Notes under the pieces: model-generated
What the model was told of the DNA's origin: nothing
Database searches by the model: none
Seen by the model: only the letters and a program-made list of their open reading frames with translations
Shown: one piece after another, positions 16,435-24,083 of the stretch
How the letters are laid out: every line of letters starts with the position of its first letter
Numbering within the stretch: the stretch's first letter is position 1
Translations under genes and position numbers: made by a program
DNA from: Sinorhizobium chiapasense
GTDB lineage: Bacteria; Pseudomonadota; Alphaproteobacteria; Rhizobiales; Rhizobiaceae
DNA length: 64,000 nt
Direction of reading: 5' to 3'
NCBI RefSeq assembly: GCF_036488675.1
Contig: NZ_CP133148.1
Span: forward strand, 1-64,000

Positions 16435-17247
16435 CTACAGGCTGAAATTATCGCCGAGATAGAGCCGACGGACATCCGGATTGGTGACGATGTCGTTGGC
16501 GCGGCCGTGCGTCAGAACTTCCCCGGCGTGGATGATATAGGCCCGGTCGATGAGACCGAGGGTCTCGCGAACATTGTGGTCGGTGATGAGGACACCGATG
16601 CCGCGCGAGGTCAGATGTCGCACGAGCGCCTGGATGTCGGCGACCGAGATCGGGTCGACGCCTGCGAAGGGCTCGTCGAGCAGCATGAAGGTCGGATCGG
16701 TAGCAAGCGCCCGCGCAATTTCCAGGCGCCGACGCTCGCCGCCGGAAAGCGCGATAGCCGGCGATTTGCGTAAGTGCGTGATCGAAAATTCGCCAAGCAG
16801 GTCGTTGAGCTTGCTTTCGCGCCGATCGAGGTTCTCGTCGTGGATCTCCAGCACCGCGCGGATGTTTTCCTCGACCGTCAGACCGCGGAAGATCGACGCT
16901 TCCTGCGGCAGGTAGCCGACGCCGAGACGGGCCCGGCGGTACATCGGCATCGTGGTGACCTCGTTGCCGTTGATCTCGATCGAGCCCTCGTCGACCGGCA
17001 CGAGGCCGGTAATCATGTAGAAACAGGTCGTCTTGCCGGCGCCGTTCGGGCCGAGCAGGCCAACGGCCTCGCCGCGGCGCACGACGAGCGAGACCCCGTT
17101 GACGACGCAGCGCGAACGATAGGATTTGGTCAAGCCGCGGGCGATCAGGGTGCCGTCATAGCGTGCCTTGTCGACCGCATGAACGGCGCTGAGGCCCGCC
17201 GACGGCTTTTTGACCCGTTTGCGTTTGTGAAGAAAAGGAATCTGCAC
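16435..17247 (-). CDS. lptB: LPS export ABC transporter ATP-binding protein LptB
   Basis: LptB is the ATPase that powers LPS extraction by LptFG and its transfer across the periplasm. The 270-residue protein has Walker A GPNGAGKTT at 66-74, the Q-loop YLPQEASIFR, signature LSGGE at 167-171, Walker B LLDEP at 189-193 and the H-loop ITDHNVRETL. It carries about 30 extra basic N-terminal residues compared with E. coli LptB. It follows lptA by 12 bases, forming lptC-lptA-lptB directly upstream of rpoN, the conserved arrangement. Confidence 0.97.
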   Translation of the reverse strand: MQIPFLHKRKRVKKPSAGLSAVHAVDKARYDGTLIARGLTKSYRSRCVVNGVSLVVRRGEAVGLLGPNGAGKTTCFYMITGLVPVDEGSIEINGNEVTTMPMYRRARLGVGYLPQEASIFRGLTVEENIRAVLEIHDENLDRRESKLNDLLGEFSITHLRKSPAIALSGGERRRLEIARALATDPTFMLLDEPFAGVDPISVADIQALVRHLTSRGIGVLITDHNVRETLGLIDRAYIIHAGEVLTHGRANDIVTNPDVRRLYLGDNFSL

Positions 17248-17259
17248 GAGCGGTCTACG

Positions 17260-17823
17260 TCAGTTCTGCTTGCGGGACTGCGGGTCAAGTTGAATCTGCA
17301 CGCGGCCGCCGCAAGCCTCGAGCTGGGCCTCGCCCGTATCCATCTGCACGTTCAACTGGCAGCCGACAAAGACGTTCTTGCCTTCCGACAGGACAACCTT
17401 TTCGCCCTTGAGCACGATCGTCTGCTCGGTCATGTTGACAAGGCCGCTGTCGCCCGTCGCCTGCTGCGCTCCAGAGCTGAGGAACACCTTGTTACTGACC
17501 TCGATCCGGTCGATATCGGCATTGCCGCTCGTCACCGTGGCGCCGCCTTCCGTCTTGTAGAAGACAGTCATGCTGCCCGCCTGCAGCGTGGTCGTGCCCT
17601 GGACCACCTTCACGTTGCCGGTGAAGATCGCCTTGCTCTCGGGATCCTTGATCTCGAGCTTGTCGCTCTCGATCTGGATAGGCTTGTCGTTCGAAAGCTG
17701 AAGGCCCCTCATCCGGCTGGAGGTGGCCTGTGCCGAAGCGCTGGTAACGATCATCAACGCACCGAGCCCGACTACAGCGAGACTGGCTGAAACTCTAAAA
17801 AAAACGGCAGGTTTGACCGACAT
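17260..17823 (-). CDS. lptA: LPS transport periplasmic protein LptA
   Basis: LptA forms the periplasmic bridge that carries LPS from the inner-membrane LptBFGC complex to LptD. The 187-residue protein has a signal peptide (about 1-31, hydrophobic ASLAVVGLGALMIVTSASAQ) and the OstA beta-jellyroll domain (IQIESDKLEIKDPESKAIFTGNV, YKTEGGATVTSGNADIDRI). Two Cys residues near the C-terminus (VGCQLNVQ and EACGGR) could form a disulphide. It lies 14 bases after lptC and 12 bases before lptB. Confidence 0.92.
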   Translation of the reverse strand: MSVKPAVFFRVSASLAVVGLGALMIVTSASAQATSSRMRGLQLSNDKPIQIESDKLEIKDPESKAIFTGNVKVVQGTTTLQAGSMTVFYKTEGGATVTSGNADIDRIEVSNKVFLSSGAQQATGDSGLVNMTEQTIVLKGEKVVLSEGKNVFVGCQLNVQMDTGEAQLEACGGRVQIQLDPQSRKQN

Positions 17824-17837
17824 GGGTGCACCAGGTC

Positions 17838-18506
17838 CTATTTTGCGTTCTTGCGGATGGCGCTCGGGTCGACATTGACCTTGACCATGCCCTCAAATGT
17901 TACAATACGTCCCTTATCTGTCATTCGCAGCGTCTGCGCAATGATCGATCCGCCGTTCATACTGATCGCGATCGGGCGCTTCGTTTCCATCTCGCCGGCA
18001 TTGATGTCCAGATAGGCCGACTGAAAATCGGCGTTGACGCCATTATTCATGGAAATCGTGAACGGTGCGTTCATATCGAGCGTGTTGGCGCCGCGATCGT
18101 AAATGCCGCTTGCCGCATCCACCGTGGCGATCAACGTGTCGTTTACCGGCATTTCGGCGTGGATGGTTTCGAGCGTGATGAGGTCCGGGTTGGCTATGTC
18201 CTGAAGCGCACGCTGCGCTTTCATGGAATAGCTGATGTCCTGCTTGTTGCGACCGGAGATCGCAGGATTCCGCATGACGATCTTGCCGTTCTCGATCGTT
18301 GCCGTCTCGAGTTGCAGCTCTTCCGGCAGGAAGGCGCGCACGAAGGAGACGGCCACGAAGATCATGGCGATAACGCTGGCGACAAGCGGCAATATGACCT
18401 TGAGGCGCCTCACCCGCGCAGAGTGTCGCGCTGCCGAAGCGTAGGCATCGGAAGAACTCGTGCCCGAATCTGCAAAGATTCCGGGGAATCGTGCTTCGTT
18501 CAGCAT
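17838..18506 (-). CDS. lptC: LPS export protein LptC
   Basis: LptC is the bitopic inner-membrane component that hands LPS to LptA. The 222-residue protein has one transmembrane segment (about 35-57, ILPLVASVIAMIFVAVSFVRAF) and a periplasmic DUF1239/OstA-like domain (NGKIVMRNPAISGRNKQDISY, TMDAPFTISM-like strands). ATG 18506 (MLNEARFPGIFA) is chosen; an in-frame ATG at 18557 would add 17 basic residues and neither has a strong ribosome-binding site. First gene of lptCAB-rpoN on the minus strand. The divergent gap to sppA (18507-18767) holds only a small GGTTGC/GCAACC hairpin near 18650-18680. Confidence 0.88.
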   Translation of the reverse strand: MLNEARFPGIFADSGTSSSDAYASAARHSARVRRLKVILPLVASVIAMIFVAVSFVRAFLPEELQLETATIENGKIVMRNPAISGRNKQDISYSMKAQRALQDIANPDLITLETIHAEMPVNDTLIATVDAASGIYDRGANTLDMNAPFTISMNNGVNADFQSAYLDINAGEMETKRPIAISMNGGSIIAQTLRMTDKGRIVTFEGMVKVNVDPSAIRKNAK

Positions 18507-18767
18507 GGAGAGGCCTGTTGGTTCCCTTGAGTCTCGGCGGATCCGGAGGACCCGCATTTACATACAACGGTGTAAGTCACCGCGAATATGGTTATTTTCT
18601 TGCCGTCCGACAATGGAACGACAAAAACTTTGAAAGGCTGCGAAAAAAACGGTTGCGGCTTTTAACGGCCAGCAACCGCCGCTATCTAATTTGCCGCGGC
18701 TCGCGCAAATAGCATGTTCCGTTGGAGACTGACAGAACCTCGAGCCAAGAAAAACGGGAGAGACCCC

Positions 18768-19727
18768 ATGGACGAACTTGCCATAGCCGATCGTCGCAGC
18801 CTGCGCCGCAAGTTGAGCTTCTGGCGTTGGGCTGCTGCCGCTATCCTCGTGGGTGTGGGCCTCGTGCTGTATGCCTTCTCGGATTGGGGAGAGGTGACCG
18901 GGCGCGCGCGCCAACACGTTGCACGCGTTGCCGTCTCGGGCTTGATCCAGGACAATCGGGAACTGGTCGAGCGGCTGGAACGGATCGCCGACAACGAATC
19001 AGTCAAGGCGCTCATCGTGACGATCTCGTCGCCGGGCGGCACCACCTATGGCGGCGAGGTCATCTACAAGGCGATCCGCAAGGTCGCCGCGAAGAAGCCG
19101 GTCGTTTCGGACGTCCGCACGCTCGCCGCCTCGGCCGGCTACATGATCGCGCTTGCCGGTGATCACATCGTCGCCGGAGAGACGTCCATCACCGGCTCGA
19201 TCGGCGTGATCTTCCAGTACCCGCAGGTCAGGGACCTGATGGACAAGCTCGGTGTGTCGCTCGAGTCGATAAAATCGCGACCGCTCAAGGCCGAACCCTC
19301 TCCTTTCCATCCACCGAGCGACGAGGCGAGGGCGATGATCCAGGCGATGATCGACGATAGCTACGGCTGGTTCGTCGATCTTGTCGCCGAACGGCGCAAG
19401 ATCCCGCGGCCGGACGCGCTCGTTCTTGCCGATGGCCGCATCTTCACCGGGCGGCAGGCGCTGAAGGACAGGCTCGTCGACACGCTCGGCGGCGACGACG
19501 AGATCAGGGCTTTCCTCGCCAGCCGCAACGTTCCGAGGGCTCTACCAGTGGTGGATTGGGAAGCGGCGCGGGGAACATTGCCTTTCGGCCTCGGCGGCGC
19601 CGTCTCCGAATGGATCAAGGCTTTGGGATATGACGCTTTTCCGGCGATGAAGGGACTCGAAAAAATCGGTGGCGAGAAGTTGTTTCTTGACGGTCTTGTT
19701 TCGGTTTGGCAGGTTGATGGACAATAG
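18768..19727 (+). CDS. sppA: Signal peptide peptidase SppA (short type, S49 family)
   Basis: This membrane serine protease degrades cleaved signal peptides. The 319-residue protein has one N-terminal transmembrane segment (about 19-38), the conserved SSPGGTTYGGE oxyanion region at 88-98, nucleophile Ser122 in the LAASAGYMIA motif and the general-base candidate Lys174 (SRPLKAEPSPF), the Ser-Lys dyad of the 36K SppA type. ATG 18768 has GGGAGAG ten bases upstream; an in-frame extension to 18714 has no family similarity. A short intrinsic terminator follows. Next gene is ihfB. Confidence 0.93.
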   Translation: MDELAIADRRSLRRKLSFWRWAAAAILVGVGLVLYAFSDWGEVTGRARQHVARVAVSGLIQDNRELVERLERIADNESVKALIVTISSPGGTTYGGEVIYKAIRKVAAKKPVVSDVRTLAASAGYMIALAGDHIVAGETSITGSIGVIFQYPQVRDLMDKLGVSLESIKSRPLKAEPSPFHPPSDEARAMIQAMIDDSYGWFVDLVAERRKIPRPDALVLADGRIFTGRQALKDRLVDTLGGDDEIRAFLASRNVPRALPVVDWEAARGTLPFGLGGAVSEWIKALGYDAFPAMKGLEKIGGEKLFLDGLVSVWQVDGQ

Positions 19728-19749
19728 GAGAAGGCGCCATATGTTGCCC

Positions 19750-19768
19750 TGAGCCGGAGGCTCGTTTT
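19750..19768 (+). terminator. Intrinsic terminator of sppA
   Basis: GAGCC (19751-19755) and GGCTC (19759-19763) with a GGA loop, followed by GTTTT. Short but well formed, 23 bases after the stop. Confidence 0.55.
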
Positions 19769-19843
19769 GGCTCAGAATGCGCGTTGTGACGCCTGTCGAA
19801 GCCACGAAACAGACAGAAAAAGCAAAAAATCAAGGGGGCGACA

Positions 19844-20146
19844 GTGATCAAGTCAGAACTGGTGCAGATTGTGGCCGCACGCAATCCGCATCTATACCAC
19901 CGCGACGTCGAAAATATCGTCAATGCGGTTCTTGATGAGATCACGGATGCACTGGCGGCGGGAAACCGTGTCGAGTTACGCGGCTTCGGCGCCTTCTCGG
20001 TCAAGAACAGACCGTCGCGCTCGGGTCGCAATCCGCGCACGGGCGACTCCGTCTTCGTCGAAGAGAAATGGGTGCCCTTCTTCAAGACGGGCAAGGAACT
20101 GCGCGAGCGGCTCAATCCCGGTATGAACGGCAACGACGACGACTAG
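19844..20146 (+). CDS. ihfB: Integration host factor subunit beta
   Basis: IHF-beta pairs with IHF-alpha to bend DNA at specific sites, for example at sigma-54 promoters. The 100-residue protein has the HU/IHF fold with the signature [21 protein letters not shown] at 47-67 (shown in part as family motif) and the [14 protein letters not shown] end. It starts with GTG 19844, preceded by AGGGGG. The acidic tail GNDDD is followed by a TAG stop that is also the first triplet of an intergenic repeat. Confidence 0.96.
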   Translation: MIKSELVQIVAARNPHLYHRDVENIVNAVLDEITDALAAGNRVELRGFGAFSVKNRPSRSGRNPRTGDSVFVEEKWVPFFKTGKELRERLNPGMNGNDDD

Positions 20147-20240
20147 AACATCCCGCTTTCAGATGAAGGCGGATAAGATGCTCTGGAAACAAAGCACGAG
20201 AGCGTCCTTTGTGCGTTCACTTGAGCGCACGGCGCTCTGG
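20144..20240. repeat. Two-hairpin intergenic repeat (TAGA ends), copy 2
   Basis: Starts TAGAACATCCCGCTTTC and ends GGCGCTCTGGA, with hairpins similar to those at 14622-14725, including the GCGTTCACTTGAGCGC palindrome. The first TAG is the ihfB stop codon. Confidence 0.75.
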
Positions 20241-20315
20241 ATCGCGACAATTCGGATCGATGGAGCGGGTGTGGTCTTTCCGGCGCACGAGAAAGGCTCC
20301 ATAACCCTTGAACCT

Positions 20316-20366
20316 GAGCATCGTGTCTTGCGAAAATCGTGCCGATTTTCGTGGATCGATGCGACA
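20316..20366. repeat. Short palindrome (GAAAATCG...CGATTTTC)
   Basis: GCGAAAATCGTGCCGATTTTCG sits between GCATCGTG-like and GATCGATGC-like arms. Related copies occur at 26395-26447 and, more loosely, at 45538-45583. It lies just upstream of the LapA-like gene. Confidence 0.6.
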
Positions 20367-20380
20367 GCCGGAGCGGATGC

Positions 20381-20725
20381 ATGCTCAAGAAACTGATCAA
20401 TATCGTTGTACTCGTGCCCCTGGGGATCATCCTTATCGTATTGAGCGTTGCCAATCGTCAGGCGGTGACCCTGGCGTTCAATCCGTTCAATCCGGCCGAC
20501 AGCCTACTTTCCGTTTCGGCTCCATTTTTCGTGTTCCTGTTTCTCGCCGTCATCGTCGGGCTGATTCTCGGGGCCGGGGTGACCTGGCTCAGCCAGGGAA
20601 AATATCGTCGCCGCGCCCGCAACGAGGCCAACGAGGCATCGAAGTGGCATCGCGAGGCGGAAAAGCAGCGCAGCCAGGCGGAAAAACTCGCATCGCAGAC
20701 ACCGCTGCCTGCGCCGCAGAACTGA
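20381..20725 (+). CDS. LapA-domain small membrane protein
   Basis: A 114-residue inner-membrane protein with two hydrophobic segments (about 5-25, INIVVLVPLGIILIVLSVANR, given here in part, and about 47-70, FVFLFLAVIVGLILGAGVTWL) and a charged cytoplasmic tail with coiled-coil character (RRRARNEANEASKWHREAEK). The layout matches the LapA family (DUF1049), named after the E. coli LPS assembly protein that acts with LapB/YciM. A lapB gene is not nearby. Start 20381 is supported by GGAG at 20370-20373. Confidence 0.8.
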   Translation: MLKKLINIVVLVPLGIILIVLSVANRQAVTLAFNPFNPADSLLSVSAPFFVFLFLAVIVGLILGAGVTWLSQGKYRRRARNEANEASKWHREAEKQRSQAEKLASQTPLPAPQN

Positions 20726-20728
20726 TCT

Positions 20729-20834
20729 ACTGCACGTATCCTTAAATCGTAGCCGATTTAAGGATAAAAACATGCAGCGGTTCAAAGTGCTGCAGCGTCC
20801 TTTGCGCGACTGATAAGACGCGCGGCGCTGTAGC
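20729..20834 (+). repeat. RIME-like mosaic repeat, copy a
   Basis: Structure: CTGCA, hairpin CCTTAAATCG...CGATTTAAGG, the block CATGCAG.GGTTCAAAGTGCTGCAGC, then a second hairpin with ATAAGACGCGCGGCGCTGTAG. Full-length member of the nine-copy family in this window (see also 26316, 27797, 33121, 40731, 47516, 49973, 51468, 60169). Resembles the Rhizobium-specific intergenic mosaic elements (RIME). Confidence 0.8.
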
Positions 20835-20866
20835 GCGCCTTGTGTTGCGCGTGATCGGCCGGCTCA

Positions 20867-21325
20867 TTAGCTTGCCGCTTCCGCCGCCCCGCTGACTGCC
20901 AGGTTGAAATCCGCGAAGAATTGTTGCGCGAGCTTTCTCGATGTCGAATCGATCAGGCGCGAGCCGAGCTGGGCGATTTTGCCGCCGACCTCGGCTTTGA
21001 CGTCATAGCGCAGCACCGTCTCACCACCCTCCTCGGCAAGCGTGACATCTGCGCCGCCCTTGGCAAAACCGGCGATGCCGCCCTTGCCTTCGCCCGATAT
21101 CGTGTAGCTCTGGGGTGGATTGAGGTTGGAAAGGACGACATTGCCGTTGAAGGTCGCCGAAACGGGTCCGATCTTCACCTTGACCACGGCCGTCAACTCC
21201 GTCGGCGATTTCATTTCGAGCGACTGGCAGCCCGGAATGCATCGCCTCAAGATTTCCGGATCGTTCAAGCATTGCCAAACTGCGTCGCGCCGCGCCGCGA
21301 TGCGTTCCTCGCCGGTCATTTCCAT
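20867..21325 (-). CDS. CoxG-like SRPBCC protein
   Basis: A 152-residue protein of the CoxG family (carbon monoxide dehydrogenase subunit G, polyketide-cyclase/START fold). Family traits are the RDAVWQCLNDPEILRRCIPGCQSLE opening (shown in part), the KIGPVSATFNGNV strand pair and the terminal QLGSRLIDSTSRKLAQQFF helix. In CO-oxidising bacteria CoxG anchors CO dehydrogenase to the membrane. No coxMSL genes are near, so a general membrane-association or lipid-binding role is more likely. It stands alone on the minus strand, divergent from the methyltransferase gene at 21541; the gap 21326-21540 shows nothing else. Confidence 0.85.
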   Translation of the reverse strand: MEMTGEERIAARRDAVWQCLNDPEILRRCIPGCQSLEMKSPTELTAVVKVKIGPVSATFNGNVVLSNLNPPQSYTISGEGKGGIAGFAKGGADVTLAEEGGETVLRYDVKAEVGGKIAQLGSRLIDSTSRKLAQQFFADFNLAVSGAAEAAS

Positions 21326-21540
21326 GCCTGTTCCTCCCGTCCTGATCCCGGCTTCGATCTTGGCAAATCGGAAACGGCTTTGCCAAGAGCATCGGCAGTG
21401 CTATTTGCACGGTCTGAGCGTATCGCCCGCCCGCCATTGGGTGCGAGGGGCAGCTTGGACGCGAGCTTGTTCGCGATCGGGCGGCTTCGGCTTATGAGCG
21501 GATGCGCCGAGTGATTTGATTGAAGTCCAAGGATCAGCGC

Positions 21541-22683
21541 GTGAAAGAAAAAGATCGGCGGTCGAAGAACGCCTCGGTCACGGCGGCGAAAGGCCGGGGC
21601 GCTGAGGCGCGAGGCGGCCATCACGAGCAAAGGCACCCACCCGTCAAGCAGGGCGGGTTCAAGGCCAGGAGCGGTGGACTGCCCGCAAAGGTCGCGGAAG
21701 AGAAGGGTGATCGGCAGCGATCGGCCCACGAGGCGGCGCCAACGCGTCCCGTCAGGCAAAGAACCGGTGACAAGCCGGCCGAGACTGTGCCGCTCATTCT
21801 CGAAACAGCGGCGACGGCAGGCTACCATCTGATCGACAGCGGCAACGGCGAGAAGCTCGAACAATACGGACCCTATCGCATCGTCCGCCCCGAAGCGCAG
21901 GCGCTCTGGCCGAAGGCGCTTCCCGCCTCGATCTGGGAGAAGGCCGATGCGATCTTCACGGGCGATACCGACGAAGACGGTATGGGGCGCTGGCGTTTCC
22001 CCCGGGAGGTGCTGGGCGAAACCTGGCCGATGCAGCTTCTCGATACGGATTTTCTCGGCCGCTTTACGTCGTTTCGCCACGTCGGCGTTTTCCCGGAGCA
22101 GCTTGCCCATTGGTCCTGGATGAAGGACCAGGTGGCGACGGCCGGGCGGCCGCTCAAGGTTCTCAATCTCTTCGGTTACACCGGTGTTGCTTCGCTGATT
22201 GCCGCCAAGGCGGGCGCCGAGGTGACGCATGTCGACGCCTCCAAGAAGGCGATCGGCTGGGCGCGCGAAAACCAGACGCTGGCGCGCGCCGAAAAACTGC
22301 CGATCCGCTGGATCTGCGACGATGCGATGAAGTTCATCCAGCGCGAAGAACGGCGCGGCAGCCGCTATGACGTCATCCTGACCGACCCGCCCAAGTTCGG
22401 CCGTGGCCCGAACGGCGAGGTTTGGCAGCTTTTCGACCATCTGGCGGCAATGCTAGACATCTGCCGCGAAATCCTGTCGCCGGAGGCGCGCGGGCTTGTC
22501 CTCACGGCCTATTCAATCCGCGCGAGCTTCTATTCGATTCACGAGCTCATGCGCGAAACGATGCGCGGACGCGGCGGTCGGGTCGAATCCGGAGAGCTGA
22601 TCATCCGCGAGGGCGGTCTCGACGGCAAGGAGCCGGGGCGGGCGCTTTCCACTTCACTCTTCAGCCGCTGGGTACCCAAATGA
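21541..22683 (+). CDS. Class I SAM-dependent methyltransferase (RlmI-like)
   Basis: A 380-residue protein with a very basic, low-complexity N-terminal extension (about 1-80, rich in Lys, Arg, Gly) and a C-terminal Rossmann methyltransferase domain. SAM motif I is VLNLFGYTGVASLIAAKAGA, motif II VTHVDASKKAIGWAREN and the catalytic-loop motif TDPPKFGRG. The domain resembles the COG1092 rRNA cytosine-C5 methyltransferases (RlmI/RlmK). The target is not determinable. GTG 21541 is chosen because AAGGA lies seven bases upstream; an in-frame TTG is at 21520. It is coupled to the next gene by ATGA (22680-22683). Confidence 0.85.
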   Translation: MKEKDRRSKNASVTAAKGRGAEARGGHHEQRHPPVKQGGFKARSGGLPAKVAEEKGDRQRSAHEAAPTRPVRQRTGDKPAETVPLILETAATAGYHLIDSGNGEKLEQYGPYRIVRPEAQALWPKALPASIWEKADAIFTGDTDEDGMGRWRFPREVLGETWPMQLLDTDFLGRFTSFRHVGVFPEQLAHWSWMKDQVATAGRPLKVLNLFGYTGVASLIAAKAGAEVTHVDASKKAIGWARENQTLARAEKLPIRWICDDAMKFIQREERRGSRYDVILTDPPKFGRGPNGEVWQLFDHLAAMLDICREILSPEARGLVLTAYSIRASFYSIHELMRETMRGRGGRVESGELIIREGGLDGKEPGRALSTSLFSRWVPK

Positions 22684-23540
22684 ACACTGACAGAAGCGAT
22701 CACGGCACGCCGCGCGTCGGCCATGTGAAGGAGGTGACCAGCCTCACCAATCCGATCATCAAGGACATCCGCTCGCTTGCGCAGAAGAAGCATCGCGACG
22801 AGACGCGGTCCTTCATGGCGGAGGGTCTGAAGCTGGTGATCGATGCGCTCGATCTCGGCTGGAAGATCAAGATCCTCGTCTACGCCAAGGCGGCAAAGGG
22901 CAAGCCGCAGGTCGAGCAGGTGGCGGCCAAGACGGTCGCCAAGGGAGGTCTGGTGCTCGAGGTCAGCGAGAAGGTGCTCTCGACGATCACCCGGCGCGAC
23001 AATCCGCAGATGGTGGTCGGCATCTTCGAACAGCGTTATCGCGCGCTGAAGGACGTTCGACCCGAGGAAGGCGAGACCTATGTGGCGCTCGACCGCGTCC
23101 GCGATCCCGGCAATCTCGGTACGATCATCCGGACGGCGGATGCGGCCGGCGCCTCCGGCATCATCCTTGTCGGCGAGACCACCGATCCTTTTTCGCTCGA
23201 GACCGTCAGGGCTACGATGGGCTCCGTCTTCGCCATGCCCGTCGCGCGTGCCACCGCGGAAGAGTTCGTCAAGTGGCAAAAGACGGCCGGCGTCAGGGTC
23301 GTGGCGACGCATCTGGCTGGCTCGGTCGACTATCGGACCATCGACTACAAGTCGAAGCCGGTGGTGCTGCTGATGGGCAACGAACAGGCTGGCCTGCCCG
23401 AGGAGCTTGCCCGCGAAGCGGGCGCGCTCGCCCGCATCCCGCAGGCTGGCCGGGCGGACTCGCTCAATCTCGCGATCGCCACCGGGATCATGTTGTTCGA
23501 AGCGCGTCGCCACCTGTTGTCGTTGGATGCCGGCGCATGA
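22680..23540 (+). CDS. TrmH-family RNA 2'-O-methyltransferase
   Basis: A 286-residue SPOUT enzyme. The N-terminal substrate-binding domain (about 15-105) begins with the usual [21 protein letters not shown] and [15 protein letters not shown] motifs. The knot domain carries [31 protein letters not shown] and [17 protein letters not shown], the three SpoU motifs with catalytic Arg/Glu/Asn. It should methylate a ribose 2'-OH in rRNA or tRNA; the exact nucleotide is unknown. It overlaps the upstream methyltransferase and lspA by four bases each (ATGA), a tightly coupled trio. Confidence 0.92.
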   Translation: MNTDRSDHGTPRVGHVKEVTSLTNPIIKDIRSLAQKKHRDETRSFMAEGLKLVIDALDLGWKIKILVYAKAAKGKPQVEQVAAKTVAKGGLVLEVSEKVLSTITRRDNPQMVVGIFEQRYRALKDVRPEEGETYVALDRVRDPGNLGTIIRTADAAGASGIILVGETTDPFSLETVRATMGSVFAMPVARATAEEFVKWQKTAGVRVVATHLAGSVDYRTIDYKSKPVVLLMGNEQAGLPEELAREAGALARIPQAGRADSLNLAIATGIMLFEARRHLLSLDAGA

Positions 23541-24028
23541 GCGAGCGGCAGGTTTTGTTTTCGAGGCCGCTGCCGATCACGGTCTTCATTCTGCTGGCGC
23601 TCGTCGCCGACCAGATCATCAAATATCTGGTAGAGACATTGCTGCCCTTTCAGCAGGCGGTCGCGGTCATTCCCATGCTTGCGCTCTACCGGACCTACAA
23701 CTACGGCGTCGCCTTCTCCATGCTTTCGGGGATGGAAGACTGGTTCATCGTCGGCATGCGTCTGGCCGTCGTCGGCTTCGTGCTCTGGCTTTGGCGCCGC
23801 ACGCCGAAAGACCGGTTCTTCGCCCATCTCGGCTATGCGATGATCATCGCGGGCGCGTTGGGTAACCTCGTCGACCGGCTGCTCTTCGGCTACGTCATCG
23901 ACTATATCCTGTTTCACACGGCCAATTGGTCCTTTGCGGTTTTCAACCTCGCGGACAGCTTCATCACGGTCGGTGCAGGCGCGATCATCCTCGACGAGCT
24001 CATGCTGGCGAAAAGGCGCGATCGCTAA
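23537..24028 (+). CDS. lspA: Lipoprotein signal peptidase (signal peptidase II)
   Basis: LspA cleaves the signal peptide of prolipoproteins after diacylglyceryl modification. The 163-residue protein has four transmembrane helices (about 12-32, 69-88, 97-115, 134-155) and the two catalytic aspartates Asp113 (GNLVDRL) and Asp140 (FNLADSFI), plus the YNYGVAFS motif near 55. ATG 23537 overlaps the stop of the upstream trmH-like gene. lnt, the last enzyme of lipoprotein maturation, lies at 47742 in this window. Confidence 0.95.
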   Translation: MSERQVLFSRPLPITVFILLALVADQIIKYLVETLLPFQQAVAVIPMLALYRTYNYGVAFSMLSGMEDWFIVGMRLAVVGFVLWLWRRTPKDRFFAHLGYAMIIAGALGNLVDRLLFGYVIDYILFHTANWSFAVFNLADSFITVGAGAIILDELMLAKRRDR

Positions 24029-24083
24029 AACTTTAAAAACGGGCTGAAGGCATTCGGAAGGCTTGTCATGCTACGTCGATGGC

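Noticed and set aside
20867..21325. CO dehydrogenase function for the CoxG-like gene
   Set aside because: No coxM, coxS or coxL gene is nearby, and stand-alone CoxG-fold proteins are common in bacteria that do not oxidise CO.
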